Shown piece after piece: positions 37,865 through 49,547 of a stretch of DNA of 64,000 nucleotides. Made by a program: the position numbers and the translations under genes. The notes under the pieces were generated by a model. That model was not told where the DNA came from, did not search any database, and saw only the letters and a program-made list of their open reading frames with translations. Source of the stretch: Rhynchosporium graminicola (taxonomy: Eukaryota; Ascomycota; Leotiomycetes; Helotiales; Ploettnerulaceae); NCBI GenBank assembly GCA_900074885.1, contig FJUW01000020.1, forward strand, positions 488,844 to 552,843, in the 5' to 3' direction. Each line of letters begins with the position of its first letter. Position 1 is the stretch's first letter.

Positions 37865-38390
37865 AGGTTGAAGTGAATATTTATGATGTAGTTGCACACG
37901 CACACGCACGTATTGTATACTGTATAGTCAAGAAGGAAACATTCTTTCTTATCATTACCACCTACTGTGCTGTGCTGTGCTGTGCCTGCTTAGTACTGTA
38001 CTGTAGAAAGGAGTGGCAGTTTTCTTCCCGTACTGTATGTACTGTACCGTACCCTACCCGCCGACGGACGCCACAAGGCAGCACTTTATTGTATCCACGT
38101 CATAGCAGGCAAGCAAGCAAGCAAACTGCTGCAGCAATTGGACCAACCAAGCTTTAGTCAGCCTGAGCTGTGAGCTGTGAGCTGTGAGCTGAGCTGAGGT
38201 CAAGCCAGCCACAAACAAGGACGTCAACGTCAATATCAACGTCAACGTGAATCAAGAAATCCCTGGAAATCCCTGGAAATCCCTGTCCTGGCCTGACTTG
38301 GCTTGGCTACGCACGCGACACCTACTAACCCGATTCGGCCACTCGTCCCATCCCAGAAATCTACAAGCACCTACCTACCTACCTGCTTCC
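37501..38390. repeat. Cluster of many different short tandem repeats upstream of the reticulon gene
   Basis: Within 900 bases there are runs of TTCAC (about 37,505-37,525), ACGAG (37,661-37,681), GTGC (37,764-37,787), TGCC (37,831-37,863), TGTGC (37,966-37,985), GCAA (38,107-38,124), a GAGCTGT unit (38,164-38,198), AACGTC (about 38,221-38,248), AAATCCCTGG (38,258-38,285) and CTAC (about 38,369-38,384). Each unit differs in sequence. The cluster ends about 270 bases before the reticulon start codon, so it lies in its promoter or 5' leader. Confidence 0.85.
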
Positions 38391-38657
38391 CTTCCCGTCC
38401 TGTTCCCATTCTCATTCACTCGAACGAGCAGGGAAGAACCTCCTTCTACAACGTCACTTTGACTCTCTCTCACCTCACCTTTCAACCTCAACCTCAACCT
38501 CATCCTATTCTGCTATTCTCTCCAGCTCTTTCTTCCTTCGAGAGAGCAACAACAGACAGATCACACCCTCCCCTCAGATACGTTCGCTCAAATCATCCAA
38601 TCCACATCAACACCAAACAAAGCTGTCTGTCCTTCGAGAGCTTCTCTTCTCCCCAAA

Positions 38658-40118
38658 ATGTCGGACTTCACCAATCATCGTGACGATATCGTCCCCTCAA
38701 TCGAGACCCAATCCAAGCCTACGACTACGACTACGACAAACTCGGGTCTGCAAAACGCAATGAATTCCGTTGGTAACAGTGAGGTGTGTAATCCTGAACT
38801 CCATTCTCTTTTATTTCTTCGAAGCTGACCTCTCTGAAACAGTGCAGTGTGCCCAAGCTCCCAAGCTCAAGCTCTGTCATCTTCGAATGTTTAGCCATCT
38901 AACTTATCCACAGATGCTTCTGCCGCCGCCGATGCTGTCAAGCATCACCCAATAACCCAGAACATTGCCAATGGTATGTGTGATCTTGAATGAGAAGTTC
39001 GAGAGGGGTGGGTGACTGCTGACATTCGGCTCCCTCCTAGGCCCCGTCGCAGAGAATATCAAGGATCAAACTGCAAAGACCTCATCCGAATTCTCGAACC
39101 TCGCTGCCACTCGCACAACCCCAGCTACACCTGCTGCCACCGGCCAACAACTCACCCACTACCACTCCTTCTTCTCCAGTCTTCTGTCATGGGAGCACCC
39201 TCGTGCCTCTGGCATTGCTTACCTCGCCATTGTCTCCTTCATCTTCGCCGCTCGTTACCTTGACATCATCCGCTACAGCTTCAAGCTTACATACATGGTT
39301 TTGGGGGTTACCGTTCTGGCCGAGGCTGTGGGACAGGCGGCCTTCTCTACCGGCTTCACTTCCCAGGTTCGCCCTAAGAAGTACTACACCGTTTCCAAGG
39401 ACACTCTCCATTCTTTGATCGGAGATGTCCATGAGCTTGTCAACTTCTTCGTCATTGAGGCTCAGCAGATCGTCTTTGCCGAGAACTTGCTTGCCTCCGG
39501 TGCCGTAAGTATTCTAGATCCTGTTTGGCAAGCCTATCTAACATGTGCTAGGCCTTCGTTGCTGCCTTCATCTCCTACTACCTCATCAAGATCGTGCCAT
39601 TCTGGGGCATGTCTCTCATCGCAACCTCCGTCCTCTTCCTTACCCCATTGATCTACAAGACCAACAAGCAGCTTATCGATGAAAACCTTGCCAGAGCCTC
39701 TTCCGTCATCAACCAACAAAGCCAGCAAGTCAAGCACCTTGCCAGCCAACAAGCTGCTCGTGCCACTGAGACAACCAAGTCCTTCGTTGGTGACTACTCT
39801 GCTAAGGCACAAGAGATCATCGGTAGCGCCCGTGGACGTTCGGTTTCTCCAACTGCTTCCGCAAAGCCAGCCAAGACCGAGCCTTTCTCCTCAACTGCCT
39901 CGTCCAAGACCACCAAGGTTGAGCCTTTCAACGCCAAGGAGAACGTCCCATCCGCTTACAAGAGCGAGGACTTTCCTGCTGCACCTATCAACTCAGCCTA
40001 CAAGGTCGAGGACTTCCCGGCTGCCCCTGTCCAGGACTTCAAGTCTTCGGCACCAGTTGTTGCCGACCGAGACTTCAAGTCTGCATCATCAAATGTTGAC
40101 GAGCCTCTGATCGTTTAA
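38658..40118 (+). CDS. RTN1: Reticulon-like ER membrane-shaping protein
   Basis: There are four exons, 38,658-38,778, 38,914-38,973, 39,041-39,504 and 39,552-40,118, giving 403 residues. All introns are GT-AG. The N-terminus is polar with a short poly-Thr run. The reticulon homology domain begins near residue 100 with SLLSWEHPRASGIAYLAIVS. It has a first long hydrophobic hairpin, a loop with RPKKYYTVSKDTLHSLIGD and NFFVIEAQQIVFAENL, and a second hairpin in exon 4 (AAFVAAFISYYLIKIVPF, SVLFLTPLIYKTNKQLIDE). Exon 3/4 splicing falls inside the second hairpin. The C-terminal 120 residues are disordered and repeat the motif (K/S)xEDFPAAP and similar (YKSEDFPAAP, YKVEDFPAAP, QDFKSS, RDFKSA). The protein bends ER tubules by wedge insertion. 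It is longer than the yeast protein because of the tail. Confidence 0.95.
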
Positions 40119-40711
40119 CAAGCTCTTCCATTCAATGATGCCCGACGAATTACTCTGAAGGTCTTGCATAGGTGCGAGAAAAGTATTTCTAGACGAATGG
40201 TACGGGAACGAAATGACTGTCACACTTTGAGCTCTCAATCAGTATGGGCTTTTTACGGTTACTGAGCATGGAGTCTCGGGACCCTTTTACGACGATAGGA
40301 TGGCTTCGCATGACCTCATGAGCAACTAATTGTATTATGACTCGTTGGGGCGAAAGCTTTTCCTATTACCTGGTGATTTTGCGTTGTTTCACGGTTGTTT
40401 TCTTGCTCATGATGAACACCTCCAGGGTTGGCTCTTGGGCTGCCTGGTATAATTCCCTTTCATGCATGGCTTGCGTGCGTGATTTTGTTATGTGTTGAGT
40501 ATGTGTATCAGTTGGAGCGCAGAGGAGGAGATGACGTTACGAAAATACATGTGCCTTGACTCAATTTCCAATACCTGTGTGATTTCGTGCACTTCAGAAT
40601 CCTCTGCCATTGATGTTTTTTTCCGGGGCTGCAAAAACAGTAATCTCAATGCGGGTCATGTCTTTCCTCTCTCGCAATCTAAGTATATCTATCACACAGC
40701 AAACCCATTCA
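40119..40711. other. 3' flanks of convergent genes
   Basis: This holds the reticulon 3' region on the plus strand and the end of the next gene on the minus strand. No further gene is seen. Confidence 0.5.
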
Positions 40712-42005
40712 TCACGAAGCATCACCTCCATCCTGCACCGGGTCTGTACCAATCTCCCGCGCCTCCTCATCAAACTTGATATGCACCTTTCTACTCCTTG
40801 GCTTGAAAACCTGACCCTTCTCCGCCTCCCAACACCATTCCTGTGATCTCCGTTCCACGTAAACACATTTCCCCACCTTACTCAGCATCTTGTCCAACAT
40901 GCTTCTCGCTTCCGCAAACGGTCTGAAGAATTCCGCATCGTTCAAAGCGACGCGTCCCTGTATCACGCGCTTCGGGCCGTGGATATGGACGGTGATGGAC
41001 GTGAGGTGTGCGAGGGAGGGGATGATGTGGTGGATTGCGAGGGTGCAGCTGGAGGGGGTGTGGACGTGCAGCGTCAGGTGTGAGAGGAAGATGGTTGGGG
41101 AGGGGGGGNGAGGGCGTGGATGTCTCTGCTGGGGAGGGGGTGTTGGTGGGATTTTTTTTTTGATATTTTTTTTTAAACTGCTCATCTGCTATGATGAGTG
41201 TAACACGGTTCCGAGAGGGGAGGGGAAATATCCCCAAGCAGGGAAGGAAGAAAGAAAGGAAGAAAGAAGGAGGTGGGAGATGATGCGAGAGGTAGGGAGG
41301 GCGGGAGGGAGGAAGGAAGGAAGAAGGGGAGGGAGAAAGGAAGAAAGACAGTACTCACTGAACCCTCACAACGGCCCTCCTGACCAACCCTCTCATCGCC
41401 CCCCTCATCCCCTCCCGCACCCTATTCAGCCCGCTCTCCTGGAACGTGAAGTGGAATTCGTTCACTCTACACCACGCCTCTTTGACTTCTGCGTATAGCG
41501 CCGCGCTCCTCTGCACGGCCCATAGGAAACGCGGCTTTTGACCCCGGAAAGAGGAAGAGGTTAGGATTAGTGTGCTGATGGTGAGGCGGAGTTCGGGCGG
41601 GAGGTTGGAGAAGGGGAAGGGGGATGTGGTGCGGGTGGTTTTCTTGGATTTGGATGTGTCGTTCGTTTCAGCGACGACTGTGGTTGGGGAGGTGGTGGTG
41701 GTGTCGATGGTTTGTGATTCTCGGTCTGGGAGACGGGCCTGCTGTGAGAGGACGAGGTTGGCGTGTTGGGTGATTCGTTTGTGGGCTGGAAGTCTTTCTT
41801 CTTCTTCTTCTTCTTCTTCTTCTTCTTCTTCTTCTTCTTCTTCTTCTTCTTCTCCCTCTTTCTTCCCTTCTTCGTTTTTTCCGCGAGTAGATCCTACAGA
41901 GTAAAGCTGGATCGAGTCGCGGAGTATCAGATCCGATAATTTGAGGCCGAATGCGATGGATCGGTTGATGATTTCTGGTTTAGTGATTTGGGGTTTGGGA
42001 CGCAT
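40712..42005 (-). CDS. Hypothetical protein with 2EXR/F-box-like start of domain and poly-Glu tract
   Basis: There are at least two exons on the minus strand. Exon A (42,005-41,359) starts MRPKPQITKPEI, contains about 20 Glu residues in a row coded by a GAA/GAG repeat, then FPFSNLPPELRLTISTLIL, the opening motif of many fungal 2EXR/F-box-like proteins, and KPRFLWAVQRSAALYAEV. Its donor is GTGAGT. Exon B (from about 41,130 to 40,712) reads FLSHLTLHVHTPSSCTLAIH, LTSITVHIHGPKR, FFRPFAEARSMLDKML and ends GGDAS. The acceptor cannot be fixed because the intron is low-complexity and the assembly has an undetermined base at 41,109 beside a G run. The open frame continues upstream of the ATG to about 42,165 (YESRRQTWQNLLKPP), so the true start may lie in an earlier exon. 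No function is known to me. Confidence 0.6.
41797..41853. repeat. CTT trinucleotide repeat (codes poly-Glu on the minus strand)
   Basis: About 19 CTT units stay in frame with the hypothetical protein. Length variation here would change the Glu run without breaking the frame. Confidence 0.9.
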
Positions 42006-42169
42006 GGCGGGGGTGGAATTGGTGGGGGAGTCTTTGCTGCGAAAGAGAGCGGCTTTCTTCTTGGCTTTTTGCGAGCGACGACGGCGGGATTTGCGGGCTG
42101 TTGATGCAGGTGGTTTTAGGAGGTTCTGCCATGTCTGTCGGCGGCTTTCGTAGAGGAGGTTGTTGAGCT

Positions 42170-43736
42170 ATTGTTGGGATTTGCGTTGCGGGAGATGGGA
42201 GATTTGTGGTGATGAGTTCAAGCTATGAGATAAGTTTCCCCTGGTGGGGTCCAAAAAGTCTGGTCTTGAAGAATGCTGGTTTCTGGCTAATTTTATTTTT
42301 GTAAGTGTGACTCATGATCTGATTAGACATGAGATAGTCCGTATCTGAGTATTTGGCTTTTCTCCACATGGCTAGGTTTCCGACTTCTTGGGCCCGGTTA
42401 AGAATACCTACTGTGGTAGCCTAGTCTTCAAACCAATTAAACTTCCATGTGGAGCTGCTCTAGCTTCATGATGGTGGGGGGATCGCCCTCGGTTACTGAA
42501 CCTTGATTTACCGACTTTGTTTACTTTCTGATATGGAATTTTCGTGTTCGATTGATTTCCTTTAGGTCGTTGGGGAGTGACAGACGTGTATGTCTATGAG
42601 TCCATCGCGTGAGAATTTTCAAACTTCTTGGGCCCGGTGCCTAAGAAGAAGTAGCTACGAAATGTTTTAGTATTTTCACTAAGTAGTACTAACTGCGAAA
42701 ATACTTCAAGCTTATGCTATATTGGGAGAGCATTATTGGACCAGGACTTTTGGACAGAAGAGACTTGCTCAACTGTTGCTTCTGAGAATTTCTCGCTTTG
42801 CTACAGAATAGTATTGATATTTCAAGAACCATTTCAACTAGGCAGACTCGGCAGGTGCTATGCAAATCAGACAGCTGAGATTCTAAGACATCATCGAGGA
42901 ATTTTCTTTCGTGCGCGAATACTAGGAGTTCAAACACGCAAAGTATTTAAATGATAAGATTAAATTTCCTAAAAAAAAATTAGTCCCACTACCGTCTGGT
43001 GTCTCTTTCGCTGCATGTGATGTGTGACTGCTGACATAGCAAACTCATTTTCTTCTTTCAATGTGATTTAGACGTGCGTTGAATAATGAGGCATCGGGAG
43101 ATTTAAACCGAGATGTTTGCTGCTTGTATTCATCCATTATTTGTTGTGGTGTTAGGACACTCTCGGTCAATAGAGTGAGTAAAGCCCCAATCAGGCTGCA
43201 GCTCCAGTAATGAATGTCTGTATTTCACCACAGTAATAATCCCTCTCTTGGGCCATCCGAATAGCATCCTCGACATTCAATGTAATTGCCTCAGCATCCA
43301 TACGCGGATATCAGCATATGCAAATTGAGCCTCGTGCGAGAAAGACATTTCCGGTACGCTCGTACGCACAATCTGTAATCGATTCAGCCTGCGGTAAGTA
43401 ATTTTGACAGGAACTTTATCAAGACGTGCCAATCCCTCCACGGTTACTTTTCAGGGTAGTGAAAATGGCGTGGTCAAATCGTATTTCAAGGTCTCTCAGA
43501 GGCTTGGCTACGCTTTCGAGTAAAGCATGCTCATTTCAACCTGCACCTCGAGCGAAAGTACGCGTGAAGATGAGATCTCGCTTGGGAACGTGGGGGTTAC
43601 CATGGGTGTCAGCAGAAGTGGTAGCCTATCACGGCTTGAAAGTACCCGAGCGAAACTGAGACTGCACCTGCGAACCACTGTGCAGCAGCAAGCAGAACTC
43701 ATCTCGTTATGGTAAGGTCTAAAACCACTGGTATTT
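42170..43736. other. Intergenic with decayed sequence
   Basis: No intact gene is seen. The phrase CTTCTTGGGCCCGGT occurs twice (about 42,382 and 42,624), a short direct repeat. The minus strand between 43,508 and 43,736 may continue the relic that follows, but I cannot place it. Confidence 0.4.
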
Positions 43737-43940
43737 TCATACAATGATTTTCTGAAACTTTCCAGGCCAGTGAAAGTTCTCAACGCCATTTTGAATATCT
43801 TGCTGAGTTGATCCCGGGCACCTAGACGATTTCAACTCTAGAAAAGTAACCGGAAGCGCATTAGCAATCGAAGCGTTTGTTCCCTGAACATCTGTATTCA
43901 GGGCTAGCCCATTTTTAGGAAGATCGGGGTCAATATCCAT
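43737..43940 (-). pseudogene. Possible folylpolyglutamate synthase fragment
   Basis: A 67-codon minus-strand frame reads MDIDPDLPKNGLAL, TDVQGTNASIANAL and QDIQNGVENFHWPGKFQKI. The pairing of Q-x-x-NAS-x-A-x-AL with a later GLE-x-x-x-WPGRFQ stretch is the pattern just before the C-terminal domain of folylpolyglutamate synthases. No ATP-binding P-loop, no downstream DGAH motif and no other exon is found nearby, so it would be a dead fragment. A chance resemblance is possible. Confidence 0.35.
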
Positions 43941-46322
43941 GAATTCTCAACGTAACATTGTTCTCAGCTACTTGCCACCTTTAACCTTAGCAGCAGCTGG
44001 CGGAAGTAGATTGTTCTGTCAAAATTATAGCCTTGATGTGTTTATTTGACGTGCTCTTAATGACGAAGCGATTCCAAGTCTTCCAAGTCCTTCCACACAA
44101 CCGCGTAAATCAGCTGTCTGTTGACCTGGCGAAAATTGTCTCCAAGCTCAACCGTGAGGCAATGCCTTGTAAACGATTGCAACCAAAATTGAGTCTCTAC
44201 CTAATATCAATGATTATCGCTTAAGAGCTTACAACTTTACTTCTTCATACAATAACTCTTATCTTAATCTTCTTCTAGCATACTTCTTGACCTCGCGCCC
44301 ACAATGCCATCTTACAATTACTATAAAGAAAGGTAAGGAGATTTACTAATTAGTATATAAGGCGGCGCGGAACTTGTAATGGGTGTATCTCGCTGGCTTA
44401 GTTATAGTCGGCTTTAGCTTAATTTCCTTTTTTTCAAAACTTAATCACTCATTCTCTTCTCCTACCATAGACCTCGACTTCGAAATAATAGGTATTGACA
44501 AGCAGTAAACTTAGAGCTGGGATAATGAGCCTGTAAAGGAGAGAGCACAGGTGATGCGGATGGAGAAGGTTTGGGGTTCTTGCTAGTAGATAGATAGTCG
44601 GGCTACATAGTTTATGAGGCTCGGACATCACGTCGCACGTAAACCTCATATATGGCAGTTGAATATCATGTCAAGATAATGCAATAACAGAGTGACTTCC
44701 ACAATTGCGGAAATCCTGCCTATCTTTGACTTCTCGCAACATCATCCTGTAGAACCACATGCCCCAAAGGTGAACTGCAAAACCCATCCCCAACCAAACA
44801 CCAGACCCCACAAAACCAAATAAGCGAGCTATTTAGCATACATACATATAAACCAAAATAGCAGGAAAGGACACCAGACAGCGAGGAACGAGCTCTCCTT
44901 GAAGATCGACACTGTTAATCTGGAATTGCACGAGGGAACGGGTGTTGTCTAACAGAGACCACAACAGACGGTAAAAAGATGTAGGCACTAAACGACACCG
45001 GGCCGAACTTTTTTTTAGCCTTTCTTAGTTCTGTTGCCAAATTTTCTTCTTTTTCAGCGTCACAGTTTATTTATCATTTTTTACATGCATGGAAGTCATG
45101 TAGTATACCTTGGGTAGACGTGATACCTGCCTGGATGCCAGACAACTCTATTTTGTTTGTACTTTGACGCGTATGGCTTTTGGCCGTCTGTAATCCTGTC
45201 AGAATGGACGATCAGACATTTTCGGGAGTATACAGGAAAGTCACTGGGATCGATAAGCTGAGGCAATCCTAGCACACGAGGAAAGAAGTTCCCATCGTAG
45301 GATCCTTCGCAGCTGGCACTTCTGGCCGTCTCCTCGGCACAATCCTCAATAGCTCTGGATTCATAGATACGCTTCGCGATCACGATCTCTTAAAGACGTT
45401 GAGGAAGATAATGGGTATGCTCATGATTTGCTCGTCTGTCTCTTCGTTAACCATCTTGATTTGCGATAGACCTTTATTAAATAATGCCTCTGCAATCTAG
45501 CTTCCTCGCTCCTTATATACCCATGTGCAAATTGGAAACTGTGTGATGGTATATGCATCTACCATTTTTTAGCTTTAGACCGGGCTTATATACAGCATGG
45601 TGCTGAATATTCTCTCCTATCCCTCCCTGAATGCTTCAAATTTTGAGTATTCTGGCAACATATTGACCTAAGGACCAGTCTGTGGGGTGTTAGCATTAGA
45701 TATATCACTGACGAAGTCTCGACGACCATATTGGCGATAGGCAGTAAGTGAAATGATTCTTATTTCTTGGGAGCTGCCAGGATCTAATGGCGAAAGCGAT
45801 ACACTGCTGTGTCAACCCCTGAGATGTATCTCTACTATACAGGTTAACTCCCTAACAATTGCCATCTGCTCGGGATCTTTCGTAGATAGCTAAGCTTTCG
45901 GACAAGTAACTTTTAGTGCCTGATTAATTGCCAGTCGACAGGTATTTGAAAAAAGAGCTCCACCAACAGTATGAAGAGGCCGTTGTGTGTCAATGAGGCA
46001 TCAACGGATCCTTGTGTCTCTTGCGACGAGCGAGTCATGATGGCAAGAGTATCAAAGTTTCCATTCGCAGAGTAATTCCCACAATCTGATTAGTGGTTAT
46101 AGAAATCATGATTTCTGCAGATACCTTCTTTCGTTTGCCGGAAGAAAATTGTGGGACGATCGTGTGCCACTTTACCGCTTTGAGCTTCAAGATTGTTGGT
46201 TGTTGGAAAACCAACAATAAGCGAATGAATTAGCGACAGCCATTTAATCTAAACAAACAAAGAGGAACCCATATTTGAACCCTTCAAAACCAATCAGGAA
46301 TCTCATCAACCAAGCCCACCAC
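43941..46322. other. Gene-poor stretch
   Basis: Short frames on both strands have no motif support. One minus-strand frame at 45,096-45,383 (containing YDGNFFPRVLGLPQLIDPSD) has a coding look but I recognise no family and find no neighbouring exon. The region is AT-leaning and may hold old gene debris. Confidence 0.45.
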
Positions 46323-47958
46323 CTACACTTCCTTCAACCTCGCCTCAATTATCGCTTGGTTTCCTACTGCATACGGCCAGATCTTGAACAAGACCAAACC
46401 GGCACTTTCAAGCAAAGCCACGAACTCTTTCTCACTCCTCTCCTTACCTCCGATAGAAATCATCACCATGTCCATCCAATACGTACTTAGATCCTCGCCT
46501 ATCTGCGTCCGGGCCGGGACGATGACTTCGCCGATCAGGAGACGTGATTTGGATGTCATAGCTGCAGCGATGTTTTTGAGAATGGTGATACAGACGTTGT
46601 CTTGATAGTTGTGGATGATCCGGCGTAGGAAGTAGATCTGAGCGTCTAGGAAGTGTGAGCTGTTTTCTTCTGTATGAAAACGTGAATGGTAAGGAGAGAA
46701 GAATGAGGACGTACTCTTCACAGGCTGCTCGGTATAAAAATCATAAGGCATCTTCTCAATCCCAGGTAACAGTTCCTCCGGTATCGAGTCCAAAACGAAC
46801 GGCCTATCCTGCAATACCATCTTACCCACCTTCCCGCCACTTTCAGAAATCTCTTTCTGGATTGACAGAAGCGACTGTCCTCTCCCTCCACCAATATCAA
46901 CGATAAATGCTCGCTCTGGCTCGCTTTCTACTTCTTTCTTCAGAGATCTGAAGGGAAACATGCCGAGAGTTGGGAGAGAGGCTTCTTGTTGCATCATGGC
47001 TTTGTTGAACATGTTGAAGCGGTCTTTGTCGGCGTGTAGGACTTCGTAGAATGTTTGACCTTCTTGGCCGTAAGCGAATGTGTAGGGTGTCTTGCGGAGG
47101 TCGATCAGTTCTTCTGAGGTGCGGGTTTTGAAATAGTCTGGCCAGGTGAGGTCTGAGTAATGGATTATTGTTTAGTAAATGGTCTGGAGAATGTGGGCTT
47201 GGCTTTACGAAATATGGAGCAAAGCTTTGCGTGTACTCACAGCATCCGAACATGTTTATACTGGGTATGTTAGTGTCATTAACTTTAAATTTCAAGGATT
47301 ACCTACCACAAGTTGAAGAAGTCCATAGCTGCACCGTCCAAGTATGCACGTGATTTGTGAGTGTGAGCATAAGTATCCTCGTCTGTCAATTCAATGATTC
47401 CAGTGCTGGTGAGCATTCTCATCAGACGCACTACATACCTTGTTAGCTAGTCCTCGTTTTTGACTAGATTAGGGAAGTCATAATCGACAAGGAGCTTTAC
47501 CTATTACTGAAGGCTCTAACTTGATAAGCGCTCCCAGCTCGTTTGCAGTAATGCTTCCCTCCCTTGGCATCTTCTCAAAAGCGCCCAATTTGACCATCAT
47601 ATTCAGCGAAGTAGCCATGTTCATCTACGCCAAGGCAGATTAGCTTCTTGTATATAAAGGATAAACGAGCATAGTTCCAACCCGCTCGCAAGCAGTTATC
47701 GAAAAGGTGATCTGAGTCGAAATATTAAGTCGACTCACAAATGACCATTGTCTAAGCACTAGATACACACTAGTCAAATAAAAGAGACAAGCAGGATGGC
47801 GATATCTTACTAGCATCCATAGGGTCTTCCAGCTCTAGATATAGCAGGTCAATCTGCTTCATCAAGTCATGTCGTTCTGTCCTCTGGCCTTTGAAGCTCT
47901 TTGCACTGGCCAGAATGGCCTCTGCCTTTTTGACGAGATCGGCGTTCGCTGAAGCCAT
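46323..47958 (-). CDS. SAM-dependent O-methyltransferase, secondary-metabolism type
   Basis: There are seven exons on the minus strand: 47,958-47,811, 47,758-47,739 (20 nt), 47,624-47,501, 47,430-47,307, 47,260-47,241 (20 nt), 47,152-46,715 and 46,669-46,323. All are GT-AG, the phases agree throughout, and the product is 406 residues, typical for the family. The first micro-exon restores LRQWSF before MNMATSLNMMVKLGAFEK. The N-terminal winged-helix dimerisation domain contains MPREGSITANELGALIKLE and VRLMRMLTSTGII. SAM motif I is FIVDIGGGRGQSLLSIQKE (near residue 230), and the acidic loop VLQDRPFVLDSIPE follows. The catalytic His is probably in FLRRIIHNYQDN. EVIVPA and the end GNQAIIEARLKEV complete the fold. 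It methylates a hydroxyl of a small aromatic or polyketide product; the substrate is unknown. A LaeA-like methyltransferase gene lies divergently 1.6 kb away. Confidence 0.92.
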
Positions 47959-49547
47959 ATTTGAAGAGGGAAAAAGCTTTCCCTTCGAGCTGGACCGAGG
48001 GAAGGATAGATTTACGCCTAGGTTGTGTCCGGGGAAAGAGTATTAAGTTGTCAGGACGGAAACTAAAAGAAAAATGACTTAAATTAAAAGAAGCCCAAGA
48101 TAGATGAGAAATGAAGTCAAGCAAATCTGTAAAAGATGCATATTTTTCTGGAGGCGTTTGTCATCCCCCGCACCTAGCTCCGTAGGGAAAATCATCAATG
48201 TTGTCCAGCGGAGCGAGACGAGACCTGGTGGAGCTGGTCCAGGAGCCAGTACAGTAGCTCATAGATGGGCGCGGATCACGGATTGGTCCGATCCGTCGAC
48301 AGGTAATTAATTAATACTGCCATTTCTCTCTGCTTTTCCTTTGCTTGTGAAACCCCAAAATCGTCACGAGGAGTCGACAGGAAGTTTTGGAAATCTTCTC
48401 GATTCGATGCGAGACTTCTTCCATGTACAACAATCTTGAGAGGCACGGGTTGATCAGAAGAATCGAATCATGTGATGTAAAATGCACAGCAGCGGAAAGG
48501 GATCCGCCTACTGTATCCATCCCATCGAGGGAGGTTGTTCGCATCCCTCGTCCCATCAACTTCTCCAAAGTTCTCACGTACACTTCTCTAATTTCTCTAC
48601 CTGCAACTCAATTTCTTGACTACTTGACAGTTAGTATACATTTGGTTGTCCAAATACTTTATCCGGCACCACCTGCCTCTCAAGGCTTAGAACTGCGGAC
48701 GTCTTTAGCCTTATCTGCCTCTAGAGGTCCGAACTATTTCCTTTAGTTCTGGTTTTTCTGAGCTGCGTTATCCAATTACTGTATCTGTACGGGCTCTCAA
48801 TGCATCCAAGACCAACCGCGTGTGGAAGAAGCACTTTTAGCCCGAGCTATGCAACCATCTCTAGCAATCCTTCATACGCACCGCACCGTCTCTCGTTTTC
48901 CTGCTTTTTTTTGGGCGGCGGCACGCTTTTCGGTACAGAGTAGAGAGAGACCAGCCAATGACACTAGGTACCTCGTCAAGAGCTCCAAATTATGCAGTCA
49001 CAGAACTGTGCCATAACCGTGCCGCATCGGAGTTCGGCCCGTTTGCTGTAGAAAGGCAGGTCCGAGTCGGCTTGCCGTTGGTTGTTATTATACTTGCGGG
49101 AGGCGTGAAGAACAAGGGCATTCAGGGTTCTTCAGCAGGCCAGAAACGGCTCTGGCGCTGCTGTAGTTGGCTCATTAGTGTCTGACGCTGAGATCGACGG
49201 GCAGCTCCGTCGTCGTGCCTTCCAAGCCTCAAGCCTCAAGCCTCAAGCCTCGAGACTCAAGCCCTTCAGACATCGTCTCTGCGCTTTCTCAAGCAGCCCA
49301 ATCCGAATTTGTATGCAGGCGTACGAACACCTCGGTACCTAAGTTATCAGAAGTGTGCCCCTTCCCTTCCTCTCTTCATATCTCTCTTGATATCTATTCC
49401 TTATATTCTAAGTGCCTCGTGGTCTTTCTGATCTATCATTTATTGTACATTCTTGCGCCCCTTCTACCCAATGCTTGACCCGGCGACCTGCCCCCTGATA
49501 TAAGTCCTGGTCTAGGACGACAACGCGTAAAACTCGCAGATTTCACG
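47959..49547. other. Divergent intergenic region between two methyltransferase genes
   Basis: No gene is supported. A short tandem AAGCCTC repeat occurs at about 49,219-49,251. The spacer would hold both promoters. Confidence 0.5.
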
